A DNA stretch of 64,000 bases from Trichomonas vaginalis G3 (taxonomy: Eukaryota; Parabasalia; Trichomonadida; Trichomonadidae): positions 14,024,392 to 14,088,391 of the forward strand of contig NC_067203.1 in assembly GCF_026262505.1 (NCBI RefSeq), written 5' to 3'. The position numbers and the translations under genes are program-made. The notes beneath the pieces were generated by a model. The model searched no databases. It was not told the DNA's origin and worked only from the letters and a program-made list of their open reading frames with translations. Of this stretch, positions 48,624 to 58,447 are shown in pieces. Numbering within the stretch: position 1 is the stretch's first letter; each line of letters opens with the position of its first letter.

Positions 48624-51173
48624 TTAATATTCGTCTTCATCATCGTCATCATCACCGACATTTCCAAATACCCAAGCGCCGACCTTCTTATCGCGGGCAG
48701 CAGATTCGATTGTATCGAGTCTTTCCATGACTGGTTCAAGAGACTTAGAAACAGGGATATTGTTGAATCTAGCGTAGCCCTTAGAGAGGACCATTGAGTT
48801 GACGGAGCCATTTTCTGGGCTTGGTCCATCTGTAAGGAGAACGTCTGGATCTGGAGCGGATCTGTCGTCGTACATGAAATGAGCGTAAAGTGTCTGGCCA
48901 TCGCATAATGACCATACGTAATCCTTTGCCTCCTCTTCGAAGTCTTGGTTGTTGAAGTTGAATGCCTTGCAGCCACCGAGTCTGATTGACATGGCCTGTG
49001 GTGGAATCTTTGTAAGTTCTTCTGGTAACGTTCTGAGATCTGCAATTGGTATTGTATCGTTGATGCAAAGTTCGATGAATTCAACTTTGGCGCGCTGATC
49101 TTCGACTTCGAGGATTCTGCCTCTGTAAAGCTTTCTTTCGTAGATGACTGCGACGAGATCGCCCTTCATGAGCTTGCCGACAGCCTGTCTGGCCTGGACA
49201 AGTCCCTTGTTGATCTTGGCGAGCTCTTCTGATTGAATCTGGATAACAACTGTAACTGGATCCCAAACTTCTGTAACGTTGACTTCGTAGACCTTGTCTG
49301 GGATGAGGGCCTTCTGGATTCTTGTTTCGTCTCCCCACATTCCGACCTTTTCATCCTTGGCTTCTTCGAGAGCTTCGGAAATCTCTGTGCGCTTTGGATG
49401 GCGGGAGATTGTTGTGTGGAGCTCGGCGAATCCCTTGCGGACGAGGTCGTATTCGAGGCAGATCTGCTTCTTTCCGACAACAGCTGTGAGGCAGCCATTG
49501 AAGCAGCCGTACTTGTCTGCATCGCGTACGTTGACAATGCAGTCTCTGAGAAGGAAGTTGTCGTTCATGTACTGGAGAGCCTTGTTTCCGATTCTCTCTG
49601 TTGGGTCGTTTCCGATGACGCCGAGGAGGTTCATGCGGATGATGCATGACTGCTCTGGAATAAGGATGACAGCGCGTGTAGATGAGGCGAAGTATTCGAT
49701 AACACCGTTGAGATTCTTATTCTCGAGGTAGTGGAGGTATGGAACGGATTTCTGGCGGTTTGGCTTGTTGGAAAGATCGTTGAAGGCTGCAGCGTTTGGA
49801 AGCTTTGTTGCGTGGAGGCCAATTCTCTTTGATTTGGCATCATCTTCAGCACGCATCATGCTGTCGATACGGTCTGATGGCTTGTTGTTTCTGGATGTGA
49901 AAACTGTAGCAAGGCCTTGGGCAACAAGCTCTTCTTGGACACATTTGGATCCAATGTAGACTGTAGCGAAGTGTCTTGGCTCTGTAGCGTTTGTTCCACG
50001 TGACTGAGTCTCTACTGTGTAATCAATGAGTGCGATAGCCTTCTCGCCGATTGTTAATTTACGAACAAATTCACGGGCTTCGAAACCGAGTGGTTCTGTC
50101 TGGCCAACAGGGTTGAACAAAGGAACCTTGCAGCTAGAGAGGTAGACCTTTTCGATGTTTCCTGTGACTGTTTCGATTTCGAGGCAGGATGAACCGGAAA
50201 TTCTGACAACCTTGCCTTCAACGCGTCCGGACTTGAGTGTAGAGACATCGAAGCTCTTCCAGAGGTTCTTGCGAGCCTTCTTTGCTTCTGTTTCTGCAGC
50301 ACGGTATTCTTCTCCGCGTGGAATGAGGCTAATTGTTGGATTGAAGACCTGGCCGAGACCTTCCTTGAGAAGGAAGAGTGCGATATCGCCTCCTTGTGGG
50401 TGAACAATCTGGCCAATGAAGATGTCGTTTTTAGTAGATCTTTCCTGGGCTTGGTGGATTGTAACCTTAACGCCACGTTGGAGGAGACGAGCTTCTGCGA
50501 ACTGCTTGGCTTCTAAGCCGAATGGATCTGGCATTTCGCGGCGAGCTCCTGGGCATTTCATACCTGCGAGCTGGAGGGAGATAACTTCGAAGTTTGGAAG
50601 AAGAATGACAGAGTATGTAGAACCATTCTGAACTGATTCGATGATACCTTCGAATTCCTTTCTCTTGAGAAGGTCATCTGGATCATATGGAGCTGGAAGC
50701 TTACGAACAAGGCCACTGGCTGTCCACATGCCACGAGATTCATCGGAGGCAGCTGTCTGGAGGGTAAGTAATTGCTGTGCGTAGTCATCTTGTGATCTTT
50801 CATTCTTAACTTTGCCCCAGCCACTCTCTACGACGGCCATACCAACATCCATGTTGCCCTTATCAACAAGCTCAGCACGACCTGGGAATCCTGGAATGCG
50901 GCCAAAGTTAGGATGGTTACGGAAAATGTCGCCTTTTGTATTTGCTGGATAAATTAAGACTCTCTTGCCGAGTGTAAGCTTACGAAGGAAGTCGAATGAG
51001 TTCCAAGCGTCTGGCTCATCTGGGCGAACGCCATCGTTTGATCCAAGCTTTGGAGCTGTAATGAAATCGAGCAAAACGGCTTCAACTGGTTTGCTTGGTT
51101 CATCAACAAACTTGACTATGAGTGTGCAGCCATCAATAACAGCTTGAACGATACCACGACGAGGTTTCGACAT
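48624..51173 (-). CDS. SND1: Tudor staphylococcal nuclease (Tudor-SN/SND1)
   Basis: An 849-residue protein, slightly shorter than animal SND1 (about 910). Four SNase-like folds (OB type) run at about residues 1-145, 175-310, 325-470 and 485-630; each has the R-x-D/E-x-P-F-G type strand pair, e.g. MPDPFGLEAKQFAEARLL. Then a Tudor domain (about 670-750, GDLVAVIYERKLYRGRILEVEDQRAKVEF) and a partial fifth SN with an acidic end (DDDDDEDEY). In other eukaryotes it binds methyl-arginine proteins and structured RNA and works in RNA silencing, stress granules and splicing. Codons are GC-rich, so expression is probably high. A TCACTTA Inr sits 6 nt before the ATG. Confidence 0.96.
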   Translation of the reverse strand: MSKPRRGIVQAVIDGCTLIVKFVDEPSKPVEAVLLDFITAPKLGSNDGVRPDEPDAWNSFDFLRKLTLGKRVLIYPANTKGDIFRNHPNFGRIPGFPGRAELVDKGNMDVGMAVVESGWGKVKNERSQDDYAQQLLTLQTAASDESRGMWTASGLVRKLPAPYDPDDLLKRKEFEGIIESVQNGSTYSVILLPNFEVISLQLAGMKCPGARREMPDPFGLEAKQFAEARLLQRGVKVTIHQAQERSTKNDIFIGQIVHPQGGDIALFLLKEGLGQVFNPTISLIPRGEEYRAAETEAKKARKNLWKSFDVSTLKSGRVEGKVVRISGSSCLEIETVTGNIEKVYLSSCKVPLFNPVGQTEPLGFEAREFVRKLTIGEKAIALIDYTVETQSRGTNATEPRHFATVYIGSKCVQEELVAQGLATVFTSRNNKPSDRIDSMMRAEDDAKSKRIGLHATKLPNAAAFNDLSNKPNRQKSVPYLHYLENKNLNGVIEYFASSTRAVILIPEQSCIIRMNLLGVIGNDPTERIGNKALQYMNDNFLLRDCIVNVRDADKYGCFNGCLTAVVGKKQICLEYDLVRKGFAELHTTISRHPKRTEISEALEEAKDEKVGMWGDETRIQKALIPDKVYEVNVTEVWDPVTVVIQIQSEELAKINKGLVQARQAVGKLMKGDLVAVIYERKLYRGRILEVEDQRAKVEFIELCINDTIPIADLRTLPEELTKIPPQAMSIRLGGCKAFNFNNQDFEEEAKDYVWSLCDGQTLYAHFMYDDRSAPDPDVLLTDGPSPENGSVNSMVLSKGYARFNNIPVSKSLEPVMERLDTIESAARDKKVGAWVFGNVGDDDDDEDEY

Positions 51174-51180
51174 TAAGTGA
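51174..51180 (-). promoter_or_regulatory. Inr of Tudor-SN (TCACTTA)
   Basis: Minus strand, +1 A at 51178, immediately upstream of the ATG at 51171-51173. Confidence 0.6.
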
Positions 51181-51547
51181 TTGTCAATTTTTTCAGCTGC
51201 CGGCTAAATATTTTTGTCAAATCGACGTTAGAAATTTTTCAACTCACTTCTTGTTCAATAGAAATATGATTTCGTAATCGAATTTCAGGATCACAATGCA
51301 TTTTACAAGGAAAATGTTGGATTTCGAATGATTTTGAATAAAATTGACACTCGATGCAGATTTTTTTTTTCATAGGGGGTGGATTAAAATTTCCGGCAAA
51401 ATAAAAATCACGGCTACGAGATACATACACAGAAAAATAATCCAATCAGGAATCAAAGTGCGTGAATGCTTTCAAAATTTCAGAGGAATTTAAAAAAGTG
51501 TCTGTTTACAAATTTTATTGTAAGGTTTTCAATTAATTGAATTATTT

Positions 51548-51554
51548 TCATAAA
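51548..51554 (+). promoter_or_regulatory. Inr-like element of thiolase (TCATAAA)
   Basis: +1 A at 51550, seven nt before the ATG. Opposes the Tudor-SN promoter about 370 bp away. Confidence 0.5.
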
Positions 51555-51556
51555 AT

Positions 51557-52720
51557 ATGTCTGAAATCTATATTGTCGCAGACGTCCGTACCCCACTTGG
51601 TGCATTTAATGGAAGTCTCTCCGGAATATCAGGTACTGAACTATGTGCAGCTGCTATGAAGGCTTGTGCTGAAAAATCAGGAATTGCAATTGAACAATTT
51701 AATTCAATATATATAGGTAACGTTGTTTCAGCCGGAATCGGCCAAAATCCGGCCAAACAAGCCGCACTTGCTGCTGGTTTTCCTGTTACAACTCCATGTA
51801 CATTAATTAATAAAGTTTGCTGCTCATCGATGAAAGCATTGCAATTAGGCGTATTGGAAATAAAAGCAGGTGATTCTCAAGCAGTTATGATTGGTGGCTT
51901 TGAAAATATGTCTAGATGTCCTCATCTATTACAAAATTCCAGAAATGGCTATAGACTTGGAAATTTCTCTGCGATTGATAGCTTGATCAATGATGGACTT
52001 TGGGATGCTAAGTATAATCAAATGATGGGACAGCTTGTTGATGTATTAAATGAAAAACAAGGAATTTCACGTGAAGATCAAGATCGTTTTGCCATTCAAT
52101 CATTCGATCGTGCCACTAAAGCTTGGGAAGAACATGCTTTTGATGAACAAAACGTTCCAATCAAAACTTCATCAGGCGAATATAAAATGGATGAGTCAAT
52201 TTTGAAATTACGCCGTGAGAAAGTTCCTCAACTTAAACCAGCATTCTCTCCAACAGGAACAATAACTGCTGCTAATGCATCATCAATTTCTGATGGTGCT
52301 GCAGCAGTTGCAATTTGCTCTTCTGAGTTTGCAAAGGAACACAACCTCAAACCAATAGCGAAAATCATTTCCTATGGTGAAGCTGGTGTAGATCCATCAG
52401 AATTTCCACTTGCTCCCCTTGAAGCAGTAAAAATTGCATTATCAAGGGCAAAACTTTCAACAGATGATATTGACCTTTGGGAATTCAATGAAGCATTCGC
52501 TTCTGTTCCCTTGATGCTTATAAAAGGACTCGGAATCTCTGAGGAAAAAGTAAATATTCTCGGAGGTGCCGTTGCTATGGGACATCCGCTTGGATGCTCA
52601 GGAATTCGTATTGTTACAACACTTATCGCCGCTTTAAAGCATCGTGGCCTCAAGAGAGGCTGCGCCGCGCTTTGCAATGGCGGTGGTGGAGGAAATAGCG
52701 TCATTATTGAGATGTTATAA
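51557..52720 (+). CDS. acetyl-CoA acetyltransferase (thiolase)
   Basis: A 387-residue thiolase that joins two acetyl-CoA molecules to acetoacetyl-CoA (or reverse). Catalytic Cys88 lies in NKVCCSSMKA, the His343 in GGAVAMGHPLGCSG, and Cys373 in AALCNGGGGG, the three expected sites. Length is typical of the tetrameric biosynthetic type. No transit peptide is obvious, so cytosolic is likely. It is divergent from Tudor-SN across about 380 bp. Confidence 0.96.
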   Translation: MSEIYIVADVRTPLGAFNGSLSGISGTELCAAAMKACAEKSGIAIEQFNSIYIGNVVSAGIGQNPAKQAALAAGFPVTTPCTLINKVCCSSMKALQLGVLEIKAGDSQAVMIGGFENMSRCPHLLQNSRNGYRLGNFSAIDSLINDGLWDAKYNQMMGQLVDVLNEKQGISREDQDRFAIQSFDRATKAWEEHAFDEQNVPIKTSSGEYKMDESILKLRREKVPQLKPAFSPTGTITAANASSISDGAAAVAICSSEFAKEHNLKPIAKIISYGEAGVDPSEFPLAPLEAVKIALSRAKLSTDDIDLWEFNEAFASVPLMLIKGLGISEEKVNILGGAVAMGHPLGCSGIRIVTTLIAALKHRGLKRGCAALCNGGGGGNSVIIEML

Positions 52721-53149
52721 ACTATTTTATATTTATTTTTAAATATAAACCAATACTATTGATATTATCATTATTAATATGTAGAATGCAAATCCGAATC
52801 AGCCTGTAATAAGTTTTTATGATGCAAAATATATATAATCCTAACTTCCACACAATATAGATGTATAATATCCACTTTAAATCTTATTCTGATACTTTCA
52901 GAGTTTTCAATCATGCGAACAAATTTTATTTCGTGAAATATTAATAGCAATCTTAAGTGCATTATCTTTTAAATCATAAAAGCATTTCAGATTTATCTAA
53001 TAAAGTTCCCTCGACAACGAGGTGAAGAGAAATAATTTACAACATCTCTAAGATATGAATTTCTATCTGGAAATACAATTATTTTCAATACGAAACAATA
53101 TTGTTAAGAATAATCTTGTTTCTGCATAATAGAAGTCAGTATATTTATC
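52721..53149. other. gene-free spacer
   Basis: AT-rich spacer between thiolase and the CHD-like gene. Nothing identified. Confidence 0.5.
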
Positions 53150-56100
53150 ATGGGCCGACAAAAGCCGAATAATCGAAGCAGTAGCAGCGATTACTCAGAA
53201 GACGATTCAGCTGAGTGCCCATACGAGCGTATTGTCGGTATCCGAAAGGATAATAATAAAGTAGAATACCTTATCAAATTTATCAACAAATCTTACAAGG
53301 AAGTCAAGTGGGTTAGTGACAAGAAAGTTGGATCTTACAAAGAAGGTGCCGCAATGATATCAAAAATATCTAAAAATAACCCAGTTTCAACAGCAGAACC
53401 GTATTTTGATCCAGATTACTGCAAAGTCGATCGAATTTTACAGAAGAAAGGCGAAAAATACTTAGTCAAATGGCTAAATCTCGGATATGACCAGATTACT
53501 GAAGAATCAAATATCGATGATGAAGATATTGAAGAGTATAATACAAGAAAATCCGCTTCATTCCCTGTAAGATCTGAAGAACTTAAGAAATTAGATCAAC
53601 CGCCAGCAATTGAAACAGAATTTCCTTATGAAATCGAATATTTTCAATTACATTACCTTCCAGCTGTTAACATTCTCTTATCTAACTTCTACGAGAACAT
53701 GCCAACAGAGCTTTATGCAGAACTCGAACAGAACTACAGACTTTCAATTTGCGCTTATTTCGAAATTTTATACACAAAATACGGCGTAAAGGGTCCATTC
53801 CTTGCTGTATTTCCACAGAATCAACTAAATGCGTGGAACCAAGATCTCAGGCGCATCAAAAACCTTACAACAGTTATTTACACAGGATCAAAAGAAATCC
53901 GCAAGAAAATCCGCGATTTAGAGTTCAATTCTGAAGGATCAACATATGGATTCCATATACTCCTTACAAGTCCCGAAGTTATGAAGAAAGACATTGAACT
54001 TTTGAATGCATTCAAATTTGCATCCATTGTAACAGATGGACCGAACAGATGCATGGCGAAAACATTAACACATTCAGGTCCAATTGTTTCCATCACCACC
54101 AGTCGCCTCAGAACTCGTACATGCGAAATCACGAAAATCTTGGATGTTTTACAGAGCGATACTTTGAAAACAATCATTGAACCAGATGTTCTTGACTCAG
54201 CACGTGCAGTTAAACAGCAGATTCTCCATGCCGCAACACGTAGAACACAGACAAAAGAGACAACAATTCCGAAAATGAACTTTAGAGTTGTAAATTGTCC
54301 TCTTTGTCAAGTCCAGAAGGATGAAATCCTCACAGCGCTTAATAACCATAGAGAGCAGATCCTCAAGGGCTCTTTCAAACCCCTCTGCCAAACAATTTAC
54401 AGAATTTTGACCCATCCATTTATTATTCCGTATCGTGAATATTATAATTTGAACTCATATTTGGATGCATCGACCAAACTGATGGTTACTACATTCCTCA
54501 TCAAAGATATGATGCTTTCTGATCAAAAGATCTTGTTAATGACCGAGTTTAACTCAGTTGCTGATATGCTTGAGGATTATTGTGACTTAAACAACTATTC
54601 TTATCACAGAATCACTCCTGCATCAACAGAACTGACCATGTCTGAGTCAAATGTCCTCATTTGCGATCAAAGTTACAATAAATTATCTCTTGATTACCAA
54701 TTCTTACCGCATGTATGCGCATTAGTTAGCACTGTTGTGGTCATTGATGGAGATGCTAACTCTGTGATCTCAACATTACGCCTTGCGATGAATTCTCAAT
54801 CGACAATTTCGAAAGCTTACAAACTCGAGTGCATGGAATGCATGGAAACCGAGTTGCGTAGGTTCGCATACTATAATATTCAAGGTTTAGATGAAACAAA
54901 GATCGAACCGATCGCTAGAAGATGCGTATTATGCGCATACCAACCTGAACCATCCGTAAACATCATTGATCTTATAAAAGGTGAATCAGGGGATTACAGG
55001 AAAGAAGGTTTCCTCGAAGATGAGTTCGAAGGAATCAATTTCTGGGAACTCATTCTCGAAAATCTTCCAAACGAAGTCAAGATCGACCCAGATACCACAA
55101 CAGACCGCGAATGGACAGTCAGAGAGATCAACCAATCCGTCAGATACCTCACAGGAAAGTCCATTTTCGGTGGTGACGAAATCTCTAAATTGGCCGGAAT
55201 CAGAGTCACAGGTGAAGTGATGAAAGACATCGGCCAGGTATTGTTATCCTTCTTTATTAGGAACACAAGAGGTGGTGGCTCATATTACCACGCGAGAAAG
55301 CTCTTAACAAACGAGAAGAACACGAAATTCTTCGAAAAAGGTGTCTGGGCAACTTCAAGTTTCAGAAGTTCCCTGAAAAAGATCAACAACATTTACCTGA
55401 AAAGAGTTGAAATGCTCTATCTTTTCAACGAGAAACTGAAACTTGTGAAGACATACCACGAGTTGGAAGACTGGGGACCAACAGGAGAAGAGCCATTCAT
55501 TGGATGGAATGAAGATTTAGACAAAGCATTGGTTTTCGCAACTGTCAAATACGGTTTTGGAAATTACGACTTGTTTTTGATGGACGAAGACCCAATGATC
55601 AGCCAAATGTTTGTTACACAAGATGGAGAAGATGTACAGAGATCGTATTACACGGACAGACTGAACAAACTCGGAGAAGCAATTGGAAGAGTCATGAAAC
55701 CAGAGAAAGACAAAAACCAGCAAAACTCGAAGAAGAAATCGAAGAAAGTCTTTGTTGATACAGGTGTTCATTCTCAATGGACTAAAGCAGACAAAGACAA
55801 ATTGAGACTCCATCTAATGAAGGATGGAATAAGAAGAGATGCAAACGGAGAATGCGATTACGCGGCCTTGAGATTGACTCTTGGATGGAGTGACAAATCA
55901 GTTGATGAAGTCAGAGATTACTTGGAATCTTTCATGGAACAATGCAACAAGAATAAAGCGGAAGGAAAGAAAGTCGAGAAAGTAAGTGATGGAGAAATAG
56001 CTCCTGCAACTGCTTTGAGAATTGTTAAACACGTTCAAGCATTAGATCAACTCCGAGAAATGCTGAATACTTTGTCAGATGATGTTTTTGTCAGTAAAAT

Positions 56101-57211
56101 CGAAGCTGCAATGGATAGAAGAGAACTTCCATCGGAATTCACAAGTAAAATGGAAATGCTCTTCTTCAAGAGATTCGCCGAAAGAGGTTTCGGATCTCCA
56201 AGCCAGATTTTGAAAGAAGATCCATTTAAAGCAATGTTCGCACACATGGAAACATTGCCTGAATGTTTAGTAACTGAATACAGAAACATCAGAAGAATCA
56301 ACGCAATCTACGCGAAGTACAAGAACGAGCCAGAAGAAAAGGACCATTACGCGGACCAGAGAAGAGAACAGAGACGTAAAAGAGAACAAGAAAGGAAACT
56401 TAAACAACAAAATCCAACAGCAAATACACAAGGAAAAACAGAAAGTTCTTCAACACAAAATAAAGAAGAAAACAATAAAAAGAAGAGAAGAAACAACAGA
56501 AGAAATAAAGATGAATCTTCTGAATCTTCTTCTGATGATGATATGCCTGATTTACCAACATCTTCATCATCAGAATCTTCTTCCGAATCTTCAGAATCAG
56601 AGTCAGAAAACGAAAGTTCTGGATCTTCAACAGAAAAATCTGAAAAGGAAGAAAAGAAGAATTCTCAAGAAATCGAACAAAAAGAAGAAGAACCTGAAGA
56701 AAAACAAACATCTAACGAATACATTGTTACTTCAAGAAACAAAGTTCTCCTTCAAGTCATGCAAGGAAATGTTACTTTTCCTTTGGAAGTTGCTGCAGGA
56801 GCCAGACTTGAAAACATCGGATACATTGTTTACGACAGACCGAAATGGCACACGCAAAGATACATTTTCCCTGCAAATTACACATACGTGAAGCTCTATT
56901 ATTCACCTGTAGAAGCAAAGAAGAAATGCCTCTGGAGAGCAACAATTATTGACAATGGAGGAAATACTCCTCTATTTGAAATTACTTGTATCGACCACCC
57001 TGAATATAAATACCAGGGTTTCACACCAACAGCACCTTGGACAGCACTAAGCAAAGATGTAAAGGATAGATTGGGAACAAAGATACCTGCAATTGGCGGT
57101 TTGAACGCTCTGGGATTGTCAAATCCAATTGTGGAGTATCTTATTTCTAAGTTACCTAATTTCGATAAATTGACCGATTTCATTCCAAAGATATTTAAAG
57201 TCAAACAATAA
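53150..57211 (+). CDS. CHD-like chromatin protein with degenerate SNF2 ATPase and C-terminal FYR-like domain
   Basis: A 1353-residue nuclear protein. Two chromodomains: about 25-75 (YLIKFINKSYKEVKWV) and 90-135 (VDRILQKKGEKYLVKWLNLGYD). Then a SNF2 region: GPFLAVFPQNQLNAWNQDLRRI at about 214 and LTSPEVMKKDIELL are recognisable, but no P-loop GxGKT precedes them. The DEAH place reads IVTDGPNR (about 293-298). The second lobe (about 440-590) has lost the arginine-finger end. SANT-like segments follow (about 780 and 885). An acidic/Ser tract (about 1100-1190) leads to a C-terminal domain from about 1190 (WHTQRYIFPAN, KLYYSPVEAKKKCLWRATI, LFEIT, GLSNPIVEYLISKLP) matching FYRN/FYRC. Read: histone-binding, FYR-carrying, catalytically dead remodeller. 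Confidence 0.82.
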   Translation: MGRQKPNNRSSSSDYSEDDSAECPYERIVGIRKDNNKVEYLIKFINKSYKEVKWVSDKKVGSYKEGAAMISKISKNNPVSTAEPYFDPDYCKVDRILQKKGEKYLVKWLNLGYDQITEESNIDDEDIEEYNTRKSASFPVRSEELKKLDQPPAIETEFPYEIEYFQLHYLPAVNILLSNFYENMPTELYAELEQNYRLSICAYFEILYTKYGVKGPFLAVFPQNQLNAWNQDLRRIKNLTTVIYTGSKEIRKKIRDLEFNSEGSTYGFHILLTSPEVMKKDIELLNAFKFASIVTDGPNRCMAKTLTHSGPIVSITTSRLRTRTCEITKILDVLQSDTLKTIIEPDVLDSARAVKQQILHAATRRTQTKETTIPKMNFRVVNCPLCQVQKDEILTALNNHREQILKGSFKPLCQTIYRILTHPFIIPYREYYNLNSYLDASTKLMVTTFLIKDMMLSDQKILLMTEFNSVADMLEDYCDLNNYSYHRITPASTELTMSESNVLICDQSYNKLSLDYQFLPHVCALVSTVVVIDGDANSVISTLRLAMNSQSTISKAYKLECMECMETELRRFAYYNIQGLDETKIEPIARRCVLCAYQPEPSVNIIDLIKGESGDYRKEGFLEDEFEGINFWELILENLPNEVKIDPDTTTDREWTVREINQSVRYLTGKSIFGGDEISKLAGIRVTGEVMKDIGQVLLSFFIRNTRGGGSYYHARKLLTNEKNTKFFEKGVWATSSFRSSLKKINNIYLKRVEMLYLFNEKLKLVKTYHELEDWGPTGEEPFIGWNEDLDKALVFATVKYGFGNYDLFLMDEDPMISQMFVTQDGEDVQRSYYTDRLNKLGEAIGRVMKPEKDKNQQNSKKKSKKVFVDTGVHSQWTKADKDKLRLHLMKDGIRRDANGECDYAALRLTLGWSDKSVDEVRDYLESFMEQCNKNKAEGKKVEKVSDGEIAPATALRIVKHVQALDQLREMLNTLSDDVFVSKIEAAMDRRELPSEFTSKMEMLFFKRFAERGFGSPSQILKEDPFKAMFAHMETLPECLVTEYRNIRRINAIYAKYKNEPEEKDHYADQRREQRRKREQERKLKQQNPTANTQGKTESSSTQNKEENNKKKRRNNRRNKDESSESSSDDDMPDLPTSSSSESSSESSESESENESSGSSTEKSEKEEKKNSQEIEQKEEEPEEKQTSNEYIVTSRNKVLLQVMQGNVTFPLEVAAGARLENIGYIVYDRPKWHTQRYIFPANYTYVKLYYSPVEAKKKCLWRATIIDNGGNTPLFEITCIDHPEYKYQGFTPTAPWTALSKDVKDRLGTKIPAIGGLNALGLSNPIVEYLISKLPNFDKLTDFIPKIFKVKQ

Positions 57212-57577
57212 ATAAACAAACTTATATATATTTATTAAATTACCTTTTTTTGAAAAAAAAAAAATTAAATTTCAACTTTTTATAACCAATCATTCGGATT
57301 GATAAATGCATTTAAAGAGGTCACTCTTCCTAAGGGATATTATGCTTATTTCTTTAATAATTCGAAGTTTTTAAATATTTAATTTCTCTCAAAACCATAT
57401 CATTTAGTTCTATATATAGCCATAACATACGCCGGCAAAAGTAATAATCCATTCTTCTATACCTATTACTAACATTTTCATATATTTACTCCATGAGTTA
57501 ATATAATCAAAAGCGCATCATCTCTAGATCATTCTAATATAACCATCATCTCATAGTAAATTTACTAAAAGCACAAT

Positions 57578-57823
57578 TTAAACACTTGTAATAAAGATAG
57601 AGCAATAGTCATTTTTGAATCCTGCAGAGATCAATATCAAAATTACACGTTGAGAGTTCTCTTCAGGAACTTGTGATTCATTACCAAAGAACCAGTCCAT
57701 CACACTCTTCATGTTTCGATGTTTTTGGAGAATCTTTTCAGTGGAAGGTTGTTGAGTTAAATCGTGTCGTGATATGCGGACATTGCTGAGAATGGGTAAA
57801 GTTGATAATAATTGGAATAAAAG
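57578..57823 (-). pseudogene. orphan 81-codon frame, possible gene remnant
   Basis: An open frame without a proper ATG at its start; the only ATG (MKSVMDWFFGN) leaves 44 codons. The translation has protein-like composition (HDLTQQPSTEKILQKHRN, SQRVILILISAGF) and mildly higher GC than the spacer. Unrecognised; could be a decayed gene or chance. Confidence 0.25.
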
Positions 57824-58036
57824 TTAATTTTTTAAAGTTTTTTAGTGATAATTTTTCAATGGAAAATAATCGTAATCTACAAAATTTTCGATTACGTTTA
57901 AAAATTGATTTTTTTGTGAAAAAAATCTGTCAAAAATTTTTCGTATTTCAGGATGAGATATATTTTTATGAAATCCAAAAATTAATATATAATATACATA
58001 CCATGTATAAGGTCGATGAAAAATTGAGCGTTTTTT

Positions 58037-58194
58037 AAAAACCGCCGTTTGAGAGGAAAATTGTGAGCCCCGATGTATACTTTTTGACATTGTCAAAAAC
58101 TTTGAAAGGACCAAAAAATTTTAGTGTCAGAAAGTTTACAAATGCATACTTTCTGACAAACAGACTCTCAGAAAGTACTCAAACTGCGGTTTTT
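58037..58194. repeat. 158-bp fold-back with nested hairpins
   Basis: Outer arms 58037-58053 and 58178-58194 pair over 17 nt with one mismatch. Inside are TTTTTGACA/TGTCAAAAA (58081-58099) and GTCAGAAAGT/ACTTTCTGAC (58126-58135, 58148-58157), both perfect, with a second TCAGAAAGT at about 58168-58176. Confidence 0.8.
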
Positions 58195-58447
58195 AATTTC
58201 CGCACTTTTTTTGGCGACCTTATATCATTGCATAATTTATTTTGTCCAAATTATGCTTCCTTTGTACTTACCAAGGGGTTTTTCTTGCCGCCAAGGGTAT
58301 TTTCCGGACACCCTATTGATCGGGTGAGAATTTCAATTTTACTTGAGTTGAAAAATGAAGGCCTAATTGACAAATAAACTCCCAGGTTACAAGCGCTGTA
58401 ATTAATACAGGACATAGTCACCTGGAAATCTATAAGCGAAAAAGGCC

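Larger units (their letters stand above)
57212..58447. other. gene-poor region with fold-back structure
   Basis: About 1.2 kb. It contains an 81-codon orphan open frame at 57578-57823 (minus), and a fold-back at 58037-58194. The rest is AT-rich spacer. Confidence 0.55.

Noticed and set aside
53150-57211. Active CHD remodeller
   Set aside because: No P-loop or DEAH is visible in the region where they must lie.
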